Assembly (NCBI GenBank): GCA_963724665.1
Contig: CAVRVH010000007.1
Location: forward strand, 1,240,001 to 1,304,000
From: DASUPK01 sp963724665
Lineage (GTDB): Bacteria; Actinomycetota; Thermoleophilia; Solirubrobacterales; 70-9
Reading direction: 5' to 3'
Length of the DNA stretch: 64,000 nucleotides
A program made the translations under genes and the position numbers. Below the pieces are notes generated by a model, which was not told the DNA's origin, did not search any database, and saw nothing but the letters and a program-made list of their open reading frames with translations. Below, piece after piece: positions 56,702 through 64,000 of the stretch; positions within the stretch are counted from its first letter, which is position 1, and the number at the start of each line of letters is the position of its first letter.

Positions 56702-57909
56702 TCGATCTAGCTCAGCGCCTGGAGGAGCTGGAGTCCGAGGGGCTGCGCAGACGGCTTCGCGTCGTGGACGGGCCGCAGGGCCCGGAGGTGATGCTCGACG
56801 GCCGGCCCGTGCTGCTGCTCTGCTCGAACAACTACCTCGGGCTGGCCGACCACCCGCGCCTGCGCAGAGCCGCGGCGGACGCTGCCCTCGCCCTGGGGAC
56901 GAGCTCCGGCGCCTCTCGTCTGATCTCCGGGTCCATGTCGATTCACGCCGACCTCGAGGCAACGCTGGCGGAGTTCGAGGGCACCGAGGCCGCATTGCTG
57001 TTCGGCTCGGGATACCTGGCCAACACCGGCGCGATTGCCGCACTGGCGGGCCGTGGCGAGGTGGTCTTCTCCGACGAGCTCAACCACGCCAGCCTGATCG
57101 ACGGCTGCCGGCTGGCCCGCGCCGAGACCTTCGTCTACCGGCACCGCGACACCGAGCACCTCGAATGGGGCTTGCGCCGGGCAGCGGGCCGGGGAGCGCT
57201 GATCGCCACCGACGGCGTCTTCTCGATGGATGGAGACATCGCCCCGCTCGAGGAACTCGCGAACCTGGCGCGGCGCCACGACTGCCGCCTGATGGTGGAC
57301 GAGGCCCATGCGACAGGCTGCCTCGGCCCCGGCGGCCGTGGCTCGGTGGTGGCGGCGGGACTGATCGGAGAGGTCGACCTGATCGTCGGGACGCTCGGCA
57401 AGGCGCTCGGCGGGTACGGCGCCTACGTCTGCGGCTCGCGCGAACTGACGGACTTCCTCGTCAACACGGCACGGCCGTTCATCTTCTCGACGGCCCCGCC
57501 TCCGCCCGCGGTCGCGGCGGCTGCCGCTGCCCTTGAGCTGCTGGCCGAAAGCCCAAAGCGAGTGGAGCGGCTGGGCGCCAACGCGGCGGCGCTGCGCGAG
57601 GGACTGCGCTCCGAGGGCCTCGAGCCGATCGGGTCGGACACCCAGATCGTTCCGCTGGTGGTCGGAGAGGCCGACGACGCGATGGCCCTCTGCGAGCGGC
57701 TTCTCGAGGAGGGGATCTTCGCGCAGGCGATTCGGCCCCCGACCGTCCCGCCCGGGACGTGCCGGCTGCGGCTGACCGTCATGGCGACCCATCGGGTCGC
57801 GGACCTCCGGCACGCCGCACGGCGAATCGGGGCGGCGGCACGCCAGCTCGGGCTCACCGTCGGCGAAAGCTCGCCTGCCATGGCCCCGGAGCTTCGAGAG
57901 GCTGCCTGA
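56698..57909 (+). CDS. bioF: 8-amino-7-oxononanoate synthase
   Basis: A 403-residue PLP enzyme condensing pimeloyl-ACP/CoA with alanine. Alpha-oxoamine synthase features: LLCSNNYLGLADHPRLR, SGSMSIHADLEATLAEFEG, FSDELNHASLIDG, MVDEAHATGCLG, and the PLP-lysine loop IVGTLGKALGGYG. Start is TTG at 56698, overlapping the bioB stop (TTGA), with GGGGAG just ahead. bioD follows immediately. Confidence 0.94.
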   Translation: MIDLAQRLEELESEGLRRRLRVVDGPQGPEVMLDGRPVLLLCSNNYLGLADHPRLRRAAADAALALGTSSGASRLISGSMSIHADLEATLAEFEGTEAALLFGSGYLANTGAIAALAGRGEVVFSDELNHASLIDGCRLARAETFVYRHRDTEHLEWGLRRAAGRGALIATDGVFSMDGDIAPLEELANLARRHDCRLMVDEAHATGCLGPGGRGSVVAAGLIGEVDLIVGTLGKALGGYGAYVCGSRELTDFLVNTARPFIFSTAPPPPAVAAAAAALELLAESPKRVERLGANAAALREGLRSEGLEPIGSDTQIVPLVVGEADDAMALCERLLEEGIFAQAIRPPTVPPGTCRLRLTVMATHRVADLRHAARRIGAAARQLGLTVGESSPAMAPELREAA

Positions 57910-57911
57910 CC

Positions 57912-58634
57912 GTGCGAGGCCTCTTCGTCACCGGCACTGGCACTGAGGTCGGCAAGACCGTCGTTTCGTCCGTGATCGCATATTCCGCGCGCGCAGCGGG
58001 TGACCGAGTCGCCGTTTTCAAGCCGGCGGTCAGCGGTCTCGACGACCACCCGCTCAGCCCGGAGATGTGGGAGAGCGCCGCGGGGCTCCCTGACCATGCC
58101 CTGCTCCGGCTCGCGGCCGAATCGAACCAAGGCGACGAGCAGATCGCTCCCTACCGCTATGGCCCGGCCGTCTCCCCTCACCTCGCGGCCGAGATGGCCG
58201 GCGAGCGAATCGACCCCGACCAGCTGCGCGGCTCCGCGCTTGCAGCTACCGAGGACGCCGACCTGCTGGTCTGCGAGGGCGTCGGCGGGTTCCTGGTGCC
58301 TCTGACGCCCGAATACCTGGTCCGGGACCTCGCGCGGGACCTGGCCCTGCCGGTGGTGGTCGTCGCCTCACCCGGATTGGGGACGATCAATCACACCCTG
58401 CTCACGATCCAGGCGGTTCGCGCCGCCGGCCTGGATCTGGCGGCCGTCGTGATCACGCCCTGGCCGTCTGCACCATCGGCGATGGAGCAGTCGAACCTGG
58501 ACACGATCGCGGGTCTGGGAGCAGTCGAGGTCGAGACGCTTCAACGCCTCGACCTAACGGATCCACATTCCTGGCCCACCCTTGAGATCGGGCTGGGCTC
58601 GCCGCGAGCCGCCAGCAGCCTGCGCGCCGCCTAG
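57912..58634 (+). CDS. bioD: Dethiobiotin synthetase
   Basis: A 240-residue P-loop enzyme closing the ureido ring of dethiobiotin. The opening VRGLFVTGTGTEVGKTVVSS holds the P-loop, KPAVSGL the substrate Lys, and VCEGVGGFLVPLTPEYLVRDL and VVASPGLGTINHTLLTIQA are characteristic. GTG at 57912 is 2 nt after the bioF stop. Its TAG shares CTAG (58631-58634) with the convergent efflux pump gene. Confidence 0.93.
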   Translation: MRGLFVTGTGTEVGKTVVSSVIAYSARAAGDRVAVFKPAVSGLDDHPLSPEMWESAAGLPDHALLRLAAESNQGDEQIAPYRYGPAVSPHLAAEMAGERIDPDQLRGSALAATEDADLLVCEGVGGFLVPLTPEYLVRDLARDLALPVVVVASPGLGTINHTLLTIQAVRAAGLDLAAVVITPWPSAPSAMEQSNLDTIAGLGAVEVETLQRLDLTDPHSWPTLEIGLGSPRAASSLRAA

Positions 58635-60166
58635 CGCGCGCCGGCCGGAACGATGTCCTCGGCGATGTCCTCGGCGACCGTCGCCACGGGTACGGCAGCC
58701 ACGCTCTCCTCGGCCGCTTGGTGGCTGTCGGCGCGCTTGGCGCGAGCGCCGCGGACCAGGGTCAGTGCCACGACCAGCCCCGCGACCACTACGAAGGCCG
58801 CCAGCAGCATCGCACTGCTGAGCGCGTCGACGAAGGTGGCCCGCGCCTGCTCAGGGGCGGTAGCCAGCGATGCCGGATCGAATCCCGAACCGAGCTGGGC
58901 CTGGAAGATCGCGCCGGTCGCCGCGATGCCCACCGATGCGCCGATCATGCGCGACATCTGCAGGACGCCGGAGGCGACGCCGGACTTCTGAACGCTGACG
59001 GCGTTCATCGCGGCGGTCGACATCGGCGACATCACCAGGGCGATCCCGATTCCCATCAGGACGAACGGGAGGACGAGCCCGGCGTAGGTCGTGCCGGTGT
59101 TGATACCGGCGAACATGAACATCGAGACGGCGAGCACCGCAAGTCCAGCGCTCATCGGCGTCGCGGGCCCGAGCCTGTCGGCAAGCCGTCCGGAGATCGG
59201 CGCGATGACCGCGATGACGATCGTGGTCGGCAGGAACCGCACCCCGGCCTCGAGAGCGCTGTAGCCCAGGATGTCCTGCATGTAGAGCGCCATGAAGAAG
59301 AAGGTGCCCATCATGGCGAAGGTGATGATGAAGGCGACCAGGTTCGAGCCGATGAACTGGCGGGTCTTGAAGAGTGCGAACTCCACCATCGGCGCCGAGA
59401 CACGGAGCTCGATCGCGACGAATATCGCCAGACCGATCACGCCTCCGGCCAGCAGACCGACGATCGGGGCTGAGGTCCAGCCCCAGCTGTTGCCCTCGAT
59501 CAGGGCCAGCACGATTGCCGTGAGGCTCACAGTCAGGGCGAACACGCCCGGGTAGTCCACCCGCCGGTCGATCGTCTCGTCGCGGGACTCGCGCACCGCG
59601 AAGATCGTGGCGACGATGGCACCGGCCGCGACCGGGAGGTTGATGAAGAAGATCGCGCGCCAGCTGACGTATTCCGTCAGGGCGCCGCCGACCACCGGAC
59701 CGATCGAGAGCGCCAGCGCGGAGACGCCGGCCCAGATGCCGATCGCCCTGCCGCGCTCGGCGGCCGGGAAAGTGTTGGTGATGATCGAGAGCGTCGCCGG
59801 CATCATCAGCGCGGCGCCGATGCCCTGGATCGCTCGGCTGCCGATCAGCATCGCCGGGTCCTGGGCGATCCCCGCGGTGGCGGACGTGATCGCGAAGATG
59901 ATCACGCCGGACATGAACATCAGCCTGCGGCCGAAGATGTCTCCGAGTCGCCCACCGGTCGCGATCAGGACGGCGAAGGTCAGCGTGTAGCCGTTGATGA
60001 CCCACTCGAGCGCCGAGATCTGTGCGTGCAGGTCGCGTTGGATGGAGGGGAGGGCGACGTTCACGACGGTGTTGTCGAGCATCACCATGAAGAGCGCGAA
60101 GCACATCGCGCCGAGCGTCCACCACTTGCGGTTGTGGTCAGTGATCAGGTGCCTGTATCGGGTCAT
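58631..60166 (-). CDS. DHA2-family (EmrB/QacA-like) MFS efflux transporter
   Basis: A 511-residue, 14-TM drug:proton antiporter. TM1 carries MLDNTVVNVALPSIQRDL (motif D1), GGRLGDIFGRRLMF is motif A, GSRAIQGIGAALMMPA follows, and WAGVSALALSIGPVVGGAL is motif C. Paired with the upstream marR gene (stop and start overlap by 4 nt), it is a regulated multidrug efflux unit. It is inserted between bioD and bioA. Confidence 0.92.
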   Translation of the reverse strand: MTRYRHLITDHNRKWWTLGAMCFALFMVMLDNTVVNVALPSIQRDLHAQISALEWVINGYTLTFAVLIATGGRLGDIFGRRLMFMSGVIIFAITSATAGIAQDPAMLIGSRAIQGIGAALMMPATLSIITNTFPAAERGRAIGIWAGVSALALSIGPVVGGALTEYVSWRAIFFINLPVAAGAIVATIFAVRESRDETIDRRVDYPGVFALTVSLTAIVLALIEGNSWGWTSAPIVGLLAGGVIGLAIFVAIELRVSAPMVEFALFKTRQFIGSNLVAFIITFAMMGTFFFMALYMQDILGYSALEAGVRFLPTTIVIAVIAPISGRLADRLGPATPMSAGLAVLAVSMFMFAGINTGTTYAGLVLPFVLMGIGIALVMSPMSTAAMNAVSVQKSGVASGVLQMSRMIGASVGIAATGAIFQAQLGSGFDPASLATAPEQARATFVDALSSAMLLAAFVVVAGLVVALTLVRGARAKRADSHQAAEESVAAVPVATVAEDIAEDIVPAGAR

Positions 60167-60675
60167 CGACTGCTGACCCTCCTCTCGTAGGTCGTGTAGA
60201 TCTCGGCGATCTCGGGGCGCTCCAGGAGCGCGTCGAGAGCCGCCTCAAGCTTTTTCCGTTCGTCGGACTCGAGCGAGTCCGTGAAGTCAGCGAGACCTGC
60301 GAGTCGCGCGGAGATGATCCGGTCGGCGAGCTCGCGGCCCTTGGCGGTCAGCGCCAAGCGACGGACCCGACGGTCATCGGAATCCTCGACCCGGGTGGCG
60401 AGCTTCTTCCGCACCAATCCATCGGCAGCGCGGCTGGCGGACGCGGCCGAGATCCCGAGCTCCTCGGAGAGGGCAGTCACCGTTCGTGCGTCCTCGTCCG
60501 CGGCCTCGAGCTCCACCAACACCTTCATCTGGCTGAAGGTGATGCCGCTCTCGTCGATCACCCGGAACACCTCGCTGCTCCCGCCGCCCATGCAACGGAG
60601 CAGGAAGGCGCCGAGCTTGATCGGCAGATCGCCGGTCACCTTGGTCTTGGTTCGGTCTTTCGTCGCTGCTTCCAT
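60163..60675 (-). CDS. MarR family transcriptional regulator
   Basis: A 170-residue MarR-type winged-helix regulator: helix-turn-helix in VTALSEELGISAASASRAADGLVRKKLATR, the wing DSDDRRVRRLALTAKGREL, and flanking dimerisation helices. It probably represses itself and the downstream efflux gene. A 24-bp imperfect palindrome overlaps its -10. ATG at 60675 is chosen because TAACCT lies 8 nt upstream. Confidence 0.9.
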   Translation of the reverse strand: MEAATKDRTKTKVTGDLPIKLGAFLLRCMGGGSSEVFRVIDESGITFSQMKVLVELEAADEDARTVTALSEELGISAASASRAADGLVRKKLATRVEDSDDRRVRRLALTAKGRELADRIISARLAGLADFTDSLESDERKKLEAALDALLERPEIAEIYTTYERRVSSR

Positions 60676-60681
60676 TACAGC

Positions 60682-60705
60682 AAAGGTTACACGCTTGCAA
60701 CCTTT
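60682..60705. promoter_or_regulatory. MarR operator palindrome overlapping the marR -10
   Basis: Perfect outer arms AAAGGTT (60682-60688) and AACCTTT (60699-60705) enclose a mostly symmetric 10-bp centre (ACACGCTTGC). The minus-strand -10 TAACCT (60689-60684) of marR lies inside it. Confidence 0.65.
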
Positions 60706-60796
60706 TCTAAACCGCAACGATCTGTGACAAGAGTCACAGTTGCGCTTCTCGACCCGCCCAAGTCCATCCGGTCTCGCGCATATGTTGGCCTGGCGA

Positions 60797-62131
60797 ATGC
60801 AGAAAACTGCCCGGCTCGATCACGATCACCTCTGGCATCCGTTCACTCAGCAGCGTGACTGGGTGACCGAGGAGCCGCTGACGATCGAGTCAGCGGAGGG
60901 GACCGAGCTGATCGACACCCAGGGGCGCCGCTATCTGGACGGCGTCTCCTCGCTCTGGTGCAACGTCCACGGCCATCGCCACCCGGCGATCGACGAGGCG
61001 GTGCGCGGGCAGCTCGATCGCGTAGCGCACTCGACGATGCTCGGCCTCTCGCACCCGGGCGCAGCGGAGCTGGCCGGGCGGCTGGTCGACATCGCTCCGC
61101 CCGGGCTGAACCGGGTCTTCTACTCCGACTCCGGGTCGACCGCCGTCGAGGTCGCGCTCAAGATGGCGTTCCAGTATTGGCAGCACCGTGGCGGCCAGCA
61201 CGTTCGGAAGACCTCGTTCATCTGCCTCGAGGACGCCTACCACGGGGACACGATCGGATCGGTCTCCGTTGGCGGCATGCCTCTCTTCCACTCGACCTTC
61301 GGCCCCCTCCTCTTCGAATCCCACCGGGCGGAGCCGGGCAACATCGACGACATGGCTCGCCTCCTCGCGACGCGCGAGGAGGAGGTCGCCGCGGTGGTGA
61401 TGGAGCCGCTCGTACAGGGTGCCGCCGGAATGATCACTCACCCGCCGGGCTACCTGCAGGCCGTGCGGCGGCTCTGCGACCGGCACGGCGTCCTGCTGAT
61501 CTGCGACGAGGTCGCGACCGGCTTCGGCCGCACCGGGACGATGTTCGCCTGCGAGCAGGAGGGCGTCTCCCCCGACCTGCTCTGCGTGGCGAAGGGCCTG
61601 ACCGGCGGGTACATGCCGCTCGCCGCGACCCTGGCCACTGAGCGGATCTACGAGGCCTTCCTCGGCGCCCACTCCGATTACAAGACCTTCTTCCATGGCC
61701 ACACCTACACGGGCAACCCACTGGCCTGCGCGGCGGCGATTGCCTCGCTCCAGATCTTCGAGCGCGAGCGCACACTGGTGCGGCTCCAGCCCAAGATCCG
61801 TCTCCTCTCCGAGTGGCTCCACCAGGTCAATGGCATGCGCGAGGTCGAGGAGGTCCGCCAGTGCGGCCTGATGGTCGGCATCGATCTGGGCGAGCACGAC
61901 CCGGAGCTGCGGCTCGGGCACCGTGTGGTCCTGGAGGCTCGCCGCCGCGGTGTCATCGTCCGCCCACTCGGTGACGTCATCGTGCTGATGCCGCCGCTCG
62001 CCATCTCGAAGCAGGACCTGCGCCGCCTCGTCCAGGTCGTCGCGGAGTCGATCCGAGCCGCGTACCCTGTCGCCGAGCTCGACTCCGGCGCGAAGGGCCG
62101 CCTGGACGCGGCGCTGCTCGAAGCGGCCTGA
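60797..62131 (+). CDS. bioA: Adenosylmethionine-8-amino-7-oxononanoate aminotransferase
   Basis: A 444-residue class III aminotransferase making 7,8-diaminopelargonate. BioA-specific features are LWHPFTQQRDW at the N-terminus and SLWCNVHGHRHPAIDEA. PLP-fold features are YSDSGSTAVEVALKMA, EDAYHGDTIGSVSVGG, ICDEVATGFGRTGTMFA and the PLP Lys in VAKGLTGGYMPLA. ATG at 60797; TATGTT ten nt earlier may be its -10. It is separated from bioBFD by the MarR-MFS pair. bioC/bioH or other pimeloyl genes are not seen. Confidence 0.94.
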   Translation: MQKTARLDHDHLWHPFTQQRDWVTEEPLTIESAEGTELIDTQGRRYLDGVSSLWCNVHGHRHPAIDEAVRGQLDRVAHSTMLGLSHPGAAELAGRLVDIAPPGLNRVFYSDSGSTAVEVALKMAFQYWQHRGGQHVRKTSFICLEDAYHGDTIGSVSVGGMPLFHSTFGPLLFESHRAEPGNIDDMARLLATREEEVAAVVMEPLVQGAAGMITHPPGYLQAVRRLCDRHGVLLICDEVATGFGRTGTMFACEQEGVSPDLLCVAKGLTGGYMPLAATLATERIYEAFLGAHSDYKTFFHGHTYTGNPLACAAAIASLQIFERERTLVRLQPKIRLLSEWLHQVNGMREVEEVRQCGLMVGIDLGEHDPELRLGHRVVLEARRRGVIVRPLGDVIVLMPPLAISKQDLRRLVQVVAESIRAAYPVAELDSGAKGRLDAALLEAA

Positions 62132-62317
62132 CTACTCCTCGTACGGCTCGAAGTCCGCCTTCCGCGCCCCGCAGACCGGGCAGAACCAGTCGTCGGGGAT
62201 GTCGTCGAACGACGTTCCCGGCGGCACTCCGCCGTCCGGATCGCCCTCGTCGGGGTCGTAGATGAACCCGCACGAGGTGCAGATGTAGAGCTGCTTGATG
62301 GTGGTCTCCGTGGTCAT
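62132..62317 (-). CDS. Rubredoxin
   Basis: A 61-residue one-iron electron carrier. Both Cys knuckles are intact: YICTSCGFIYDPDEG and WFCPVCGARKADFEPYE, with the usual aromatic residues and acidic loop GDPDGGVPPGTSFDDIPDDW. Its redox partner is unknown; alkane hydroxylases and peroxide reduction are typical. The ATG at 62317 has TAGATT 10 nt upstream. Its stop lies immediately next to the bioA stop. Confidence 0.93.
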   Translation of the reverse strand: MTTETTIKQLYICTSCGFIYDPDEGDPDGGVPPGTSFDDIPDDWFCPVCGARKADFEPYEE

Positions 62318-62338
62318 GGGGGTCGCCAATCTAGCGAG

Positions 62339-62344
62339 TACGCT
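62339..62344 (+). promoter_or_regulatory. Putative -10 (TACGCT) of leaderless NUDIX promoter
   Basis: TACGCT followed by 8 nt and the GTG at 62353. Confidence 0.45.
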
Positions 62345-62352
62345 GGCCGCCC

Positions 62353-62940
62353 GTGGAACCCGCACTCCCCCGTCCGGCGGCGACCGTCATCCTGCTGCGC
62401 CGCGGAAGCAAGCACGCCGAACGGGGACTCGAGATCCTGCTCGTCCAGCGAAATCCCGAGGCTCGCTTCATGCCCGGTGTCTGGGTGTTCCCTGGTGGCG
62501 CGGTCGATGCGGACGACGGCGACGGTGAGGAGGCCCATCGAGCTGCGGCGGTCAGGGAGCTCGCCGAAGAGGCCGGCATCGAGGTCCCGGCGGAGGAGCT
62601 GGTCGCGTACTCGCGGTGGATCACACCGAAGGTCGTGCCGATTCGCTTCGACACGCGCTTCTACCTGGCCCTGGCCCCCGCCCATTCTCCGCCAGAGCCC
62701 GACGGCTCAGAGACCGTCGACGCCGGCTGGTTCGGGCCGCAGGACGCGCTCGAGATGCATCACGCCGGGGAACTCCCGCTGGTCTTCCCGACCATCAAAC
62801 ACCTGGAGTCGCTGGCCGGATTCGCCAATGCCGAGGAGGCGCTGGAGGCTGCGAGGCGCCGTGAGGTGAAGGCCGTCGAGCCCGAGGTCGTCGGTGAGGG
62901 CGACGATCGGCGGATAATCCTGCCGGATGAACTTCCCTAG
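62353..62940 (+). CDS. NUDIX hydrolase (NUDT19/coenzyme A diphosphatase-like)
   Basis: A 195-residue NUDIX protein: AATVILLRRGSKHAERGLEILLVQRN, PGVWVFPGGAVDADDGDGEE, and the NUDIX helix AAVRELAEEAGIEV. The spacing between the first Gly block and REUxEExGU is longer than normal, as in NUDT19-type enzymes, which cleave acyl-CoA or nucleotide diphosphates. Given the acyl-CoA context a CoA-ester substrate is possible. It is divergent from the rubredoxin gene; TAG shares CTAG (62937-62940) with the convergent membrane-protein gene. Confidence 0.85.
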   Translation: MEPALPRPAATVILLRRGSKHAERGLEILLVQRNPEARFMPGVWVFPGGAVDADDGDGEEAHRAAAVRELAEEAGIEVPAEELVAYSRWITPKVVPIRFDTRFYLALAPAHSPPEPDGSETVDAGWFGPQDALEMHHAGELPLVFPTIKHLESLAGFANAEEALEAARRREVKAVEPEVVGEGDDRRIILPDELP

Positions 62941-63371
62941 GCGGGCTTTCTGCGAGTCGGGGGTGCCGACAGGCCTCGGCGCTCCATTGCGCTCCCCCGG
63001 ATCTTGCCCCCGAGCGCGCCCAGGAGCACGCCGATGATCGCGGTGAAGACGACCAGGATCGGCTCAAAGCTCGGCAGCGAGACCTTTGCGTCGGTGCCGG
63101 CGATCGCGTGTGCGATCAGCAGCCCCGTTCCGTAAAGCGTGCCGCCGACCAGGCCGCGGGCCGCCCCGTCCCAGCCGTCCGCGTGCTCGAAACCGGCGTG
63201 GATTCCACCGATGAAAGCGATCACGCCGATCACCCAGTAGACCGTCGCCGAGATGCCGAGAAAGACCCCCGCCAGCGCTCCGAACGCGGTCGGGACCACC
63301 AGACCTAGGACCACCTGAACCGATCGCGGACGTTCGCGAAATAGTGGAGAAGCCTGCATCCATCTATCCAT
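62937..63371 (-). CDS. Conserved membrane protein of unknown function
   Basis: A 144-residue protein with four predicted TM helices (VVLGLVVPTAFGALAGVFLG, VYWVIGVIAFIGGIHAGF, GLVGGTLYGTGLLIAHAI, FEPILVVFTAIIGVLLGALG) and a basic C-terminus ending TRRKPA. The Gly-rich packing is reminiscent of small-channel or glycine-zipper proteins but I do not recognise a family. ATG at 63371 has both AAGGTGG at a workable distance and a TAAGGT -10 at 7 nt. Divergent from the next gene with 30 bp between starts. Confidence 0.7.
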   Translation of the reverse strand: MDRWMQASPLFRERPRSVQVVLGLVVPTAFGALAGVFLGISATVYWVIGVIAFIGGIHAGFEHADGWDGAARGLVGGTLYGTGLLIAHAIAGTDAKVSLPSFEPILVVFTAIIGVLLGALGGKIRGSAMERRGLSAPPTRRKPA

Positions 63372-63378
63372 CGGTGCC

Positions 63379-63384
63379 ACCTTA
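63379..63384 (-). promoter_or_regulatory. Putative -10 (TAAGGT) of the membrane-protein gene
   Basis: Minus-strand TAAGGT, 7 nt before the ATG at 63371; the same bases can also be read as part of a Shine-Dalgarno, so the leaderless reading is uncertain. Confidence 0.35.
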
Positions 63385-63401
63385 CGTGAGAATCTGAGGC
63401 C

Positions 63402-64000
63402 ATGACCAACACACTTCCGCCAGACGTGCGAGACGCGTTCGAGAGCTTCATCACCTGCGAGCTCACGACAGTCGACGCCGCCAAGCAGCCGATCACCTGG
63501 CCCGTCACCCCGTACTACGACCAGGGGGGGCCGACGATCGACGTGACCACGGGGCTCGGCTATCCGAAGAAGGCCGACGACGCCGAGGCGCACCCGAGCG
63601 TCTCCCTGCTCTTCTCCGACCCGACGGGCTCGGGGATCGACAGCGGCCTGCGGGTGCTCGTCCAGGGCACCGCCACCGTCGACGACACGGACCTGAAGGC
63701 GAACGCCGAGCGCTATGTGCGTGAGTCCGGGGTGAAGCTCCCGGCGACGAAGAAGATGAATCCGCCGAAGCCGCTGCGCCCGATGTTCAACTGGTACTAC
63801 GCCCGCCTCTACATCAAGGTGCGGCCCGAGCGAGTCTTCGTCTGGCCGGCGGGAAGCCTCGCCGAGGAGCCGCACGTCCACGATGCCCACCTGGAGGAGG
63901 TCCGCTCGGGGCACGTGGAGGAGCCTCCGGAGGACCACGGCGCGGCGCCGCAGGGTGCTCCCGCCTGGGATGGGCGGATGGACTTCCTGGCGGAGCACGA
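63402..64000 (+). CDS. Pyridoxamine 5'-phosphate oxidase-like FMN-binding protein (3' truncated by window)
   Basis: The frame from ATG 63402 is open to the window end, giving at least 199 residues. It starts MTNTLPPDVRDAFESFITCE and has a split-barrel pattern: ITWPVTPYYDQGGPTIDVTT, then AHPSVSLLFSDPTGSGID, VLVQGTATVDDTDLKANAERY and NWYYARLYIKVRPERVFVWP. These resemble the PNPOx-like/general stress FMN-binding families, which include F420-dependent actinobacterial reductases. After about residue 165 an acidic His-rich linker leads into WDGRMDFLAEH, perhaps a second domain beyond the window. The cofactor is not determinable. Confidence 0.75.
   Translation, partial: MTNTLPPDVRDAFESFITCELTTVDAAKQPITWPVTPYYDQGGPTIDVTTGLGYPKKADDAEAHPSVSLLFSDPTGSGIDSGLRVLVQGTATVDDTDLKANAERYVRESGVKLPATKKMNPPKPLRPMFNWYYARLYIKVRPERVFVWPAGSLAEEPHVHDAHLEEVRSGHVEEPPEDHGAAPQGAPAWDGRMDFLAEH

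Overview
The window looks like a chromosomal segment from a high-GC (roughly two-thirds G+C), densely coded actinobacterium. A Thermoleophilia/Solirubrobacterales-type lineage is my best guess, but that is an inference. It rests on a HemQ-type haem pathway, a DUF3618 plus actinobacterial holin-X gene pair, many MMPL, acyl-CoA and TetR genes, GTG/TTG starts and an abundance of apparently leaderless promoters (TANNNT about 6-9 nt before the start codon). I see no rRNA, tRNA, CRISPR array, insertion sequence or prophage.

Layout. 0.2-4.0 kb: metH (cobalamin-dependent methionine synthase), then a 3' remnant of purU. 4.0-7.2 kb: a large ATPase/TPR signalling protein with a C-terminal class III cyclase. 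7.3-11.6 kb: a glycosyltransferase-flippase fusion and a membrane protein with an alkaline-phosphatase-like ectodomain. 11.6-15.1 kb: haem and Fe-S genes (hemQ, ferredoxin-NADP reductase, BolA, monothiol glutaredoxin, ErpA, thioredoxin-fold protein). 15-22.3 kb: SDRs, DegV, a small-membrane-protein cluster, and a nitrilase-TetR-hydrolase operon. 22.3-29.2 kb: a tightly packed minus-strand operon (crotonase, carboxyltransferase beta, SnoaL-like, two paralogous unknown small proteins, BKACE, CoA-transferase/racemase, MerR, methyltransferase) in which six consecutive junctions are 4-nt overlaps. 29.3-33.1 kb: an MMPL transporter and a GGDEF/HD-GYP c-di-GMP enzyme. 33.3-38.2 kb: a P450 divergent from two acyl-CoA dehydrogenases, with a frameshifted YCII gene between them. 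38.2-42.0 kb: a debris zone (RTX remnant) and a TetR regulon whose MMPL member has three frameshifts. 42.1-48.4 kb: MFS, thioesterase, SDRs, methyltransferase, metallo-hydrolase and acyltransferase. 48.5-54 kb: glpK, GT2, a stand-alone biotinyl carrier, a crotonase and an MMPL. 54.1-64 kb: a sigma-70 factor, cupin, bioB-bioF-bioD, a MarR/EmrB-type efflux pair, bioA, rubredoxin, NUDIX, a membrane protein and an incomplete FMN-binding protein.

How it fits together. Much of the content is acyl-CoA chemistry (crotonases, ACADs, carboxyltransferase, BKACE, thioesterase, SDRs), supported by biotin synthesis and a biotin carrier. MMPL/MFS exporters are controlled by local TetR/MarR repressors whose palindromic operators are visible. 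A recurring architectural feature is economy: six convergent gene pairs share one CTAG tetranucleotide as a double TAG stop, same-strand neighbours overlap by 4 nt (ATGA, GTGA, TTGA and apparently CTGA and ATAA), and many first genes seem leaderless. Against this compact background four decayed or broken genes stand out (purU tail, YCII, RTX, mmpL).
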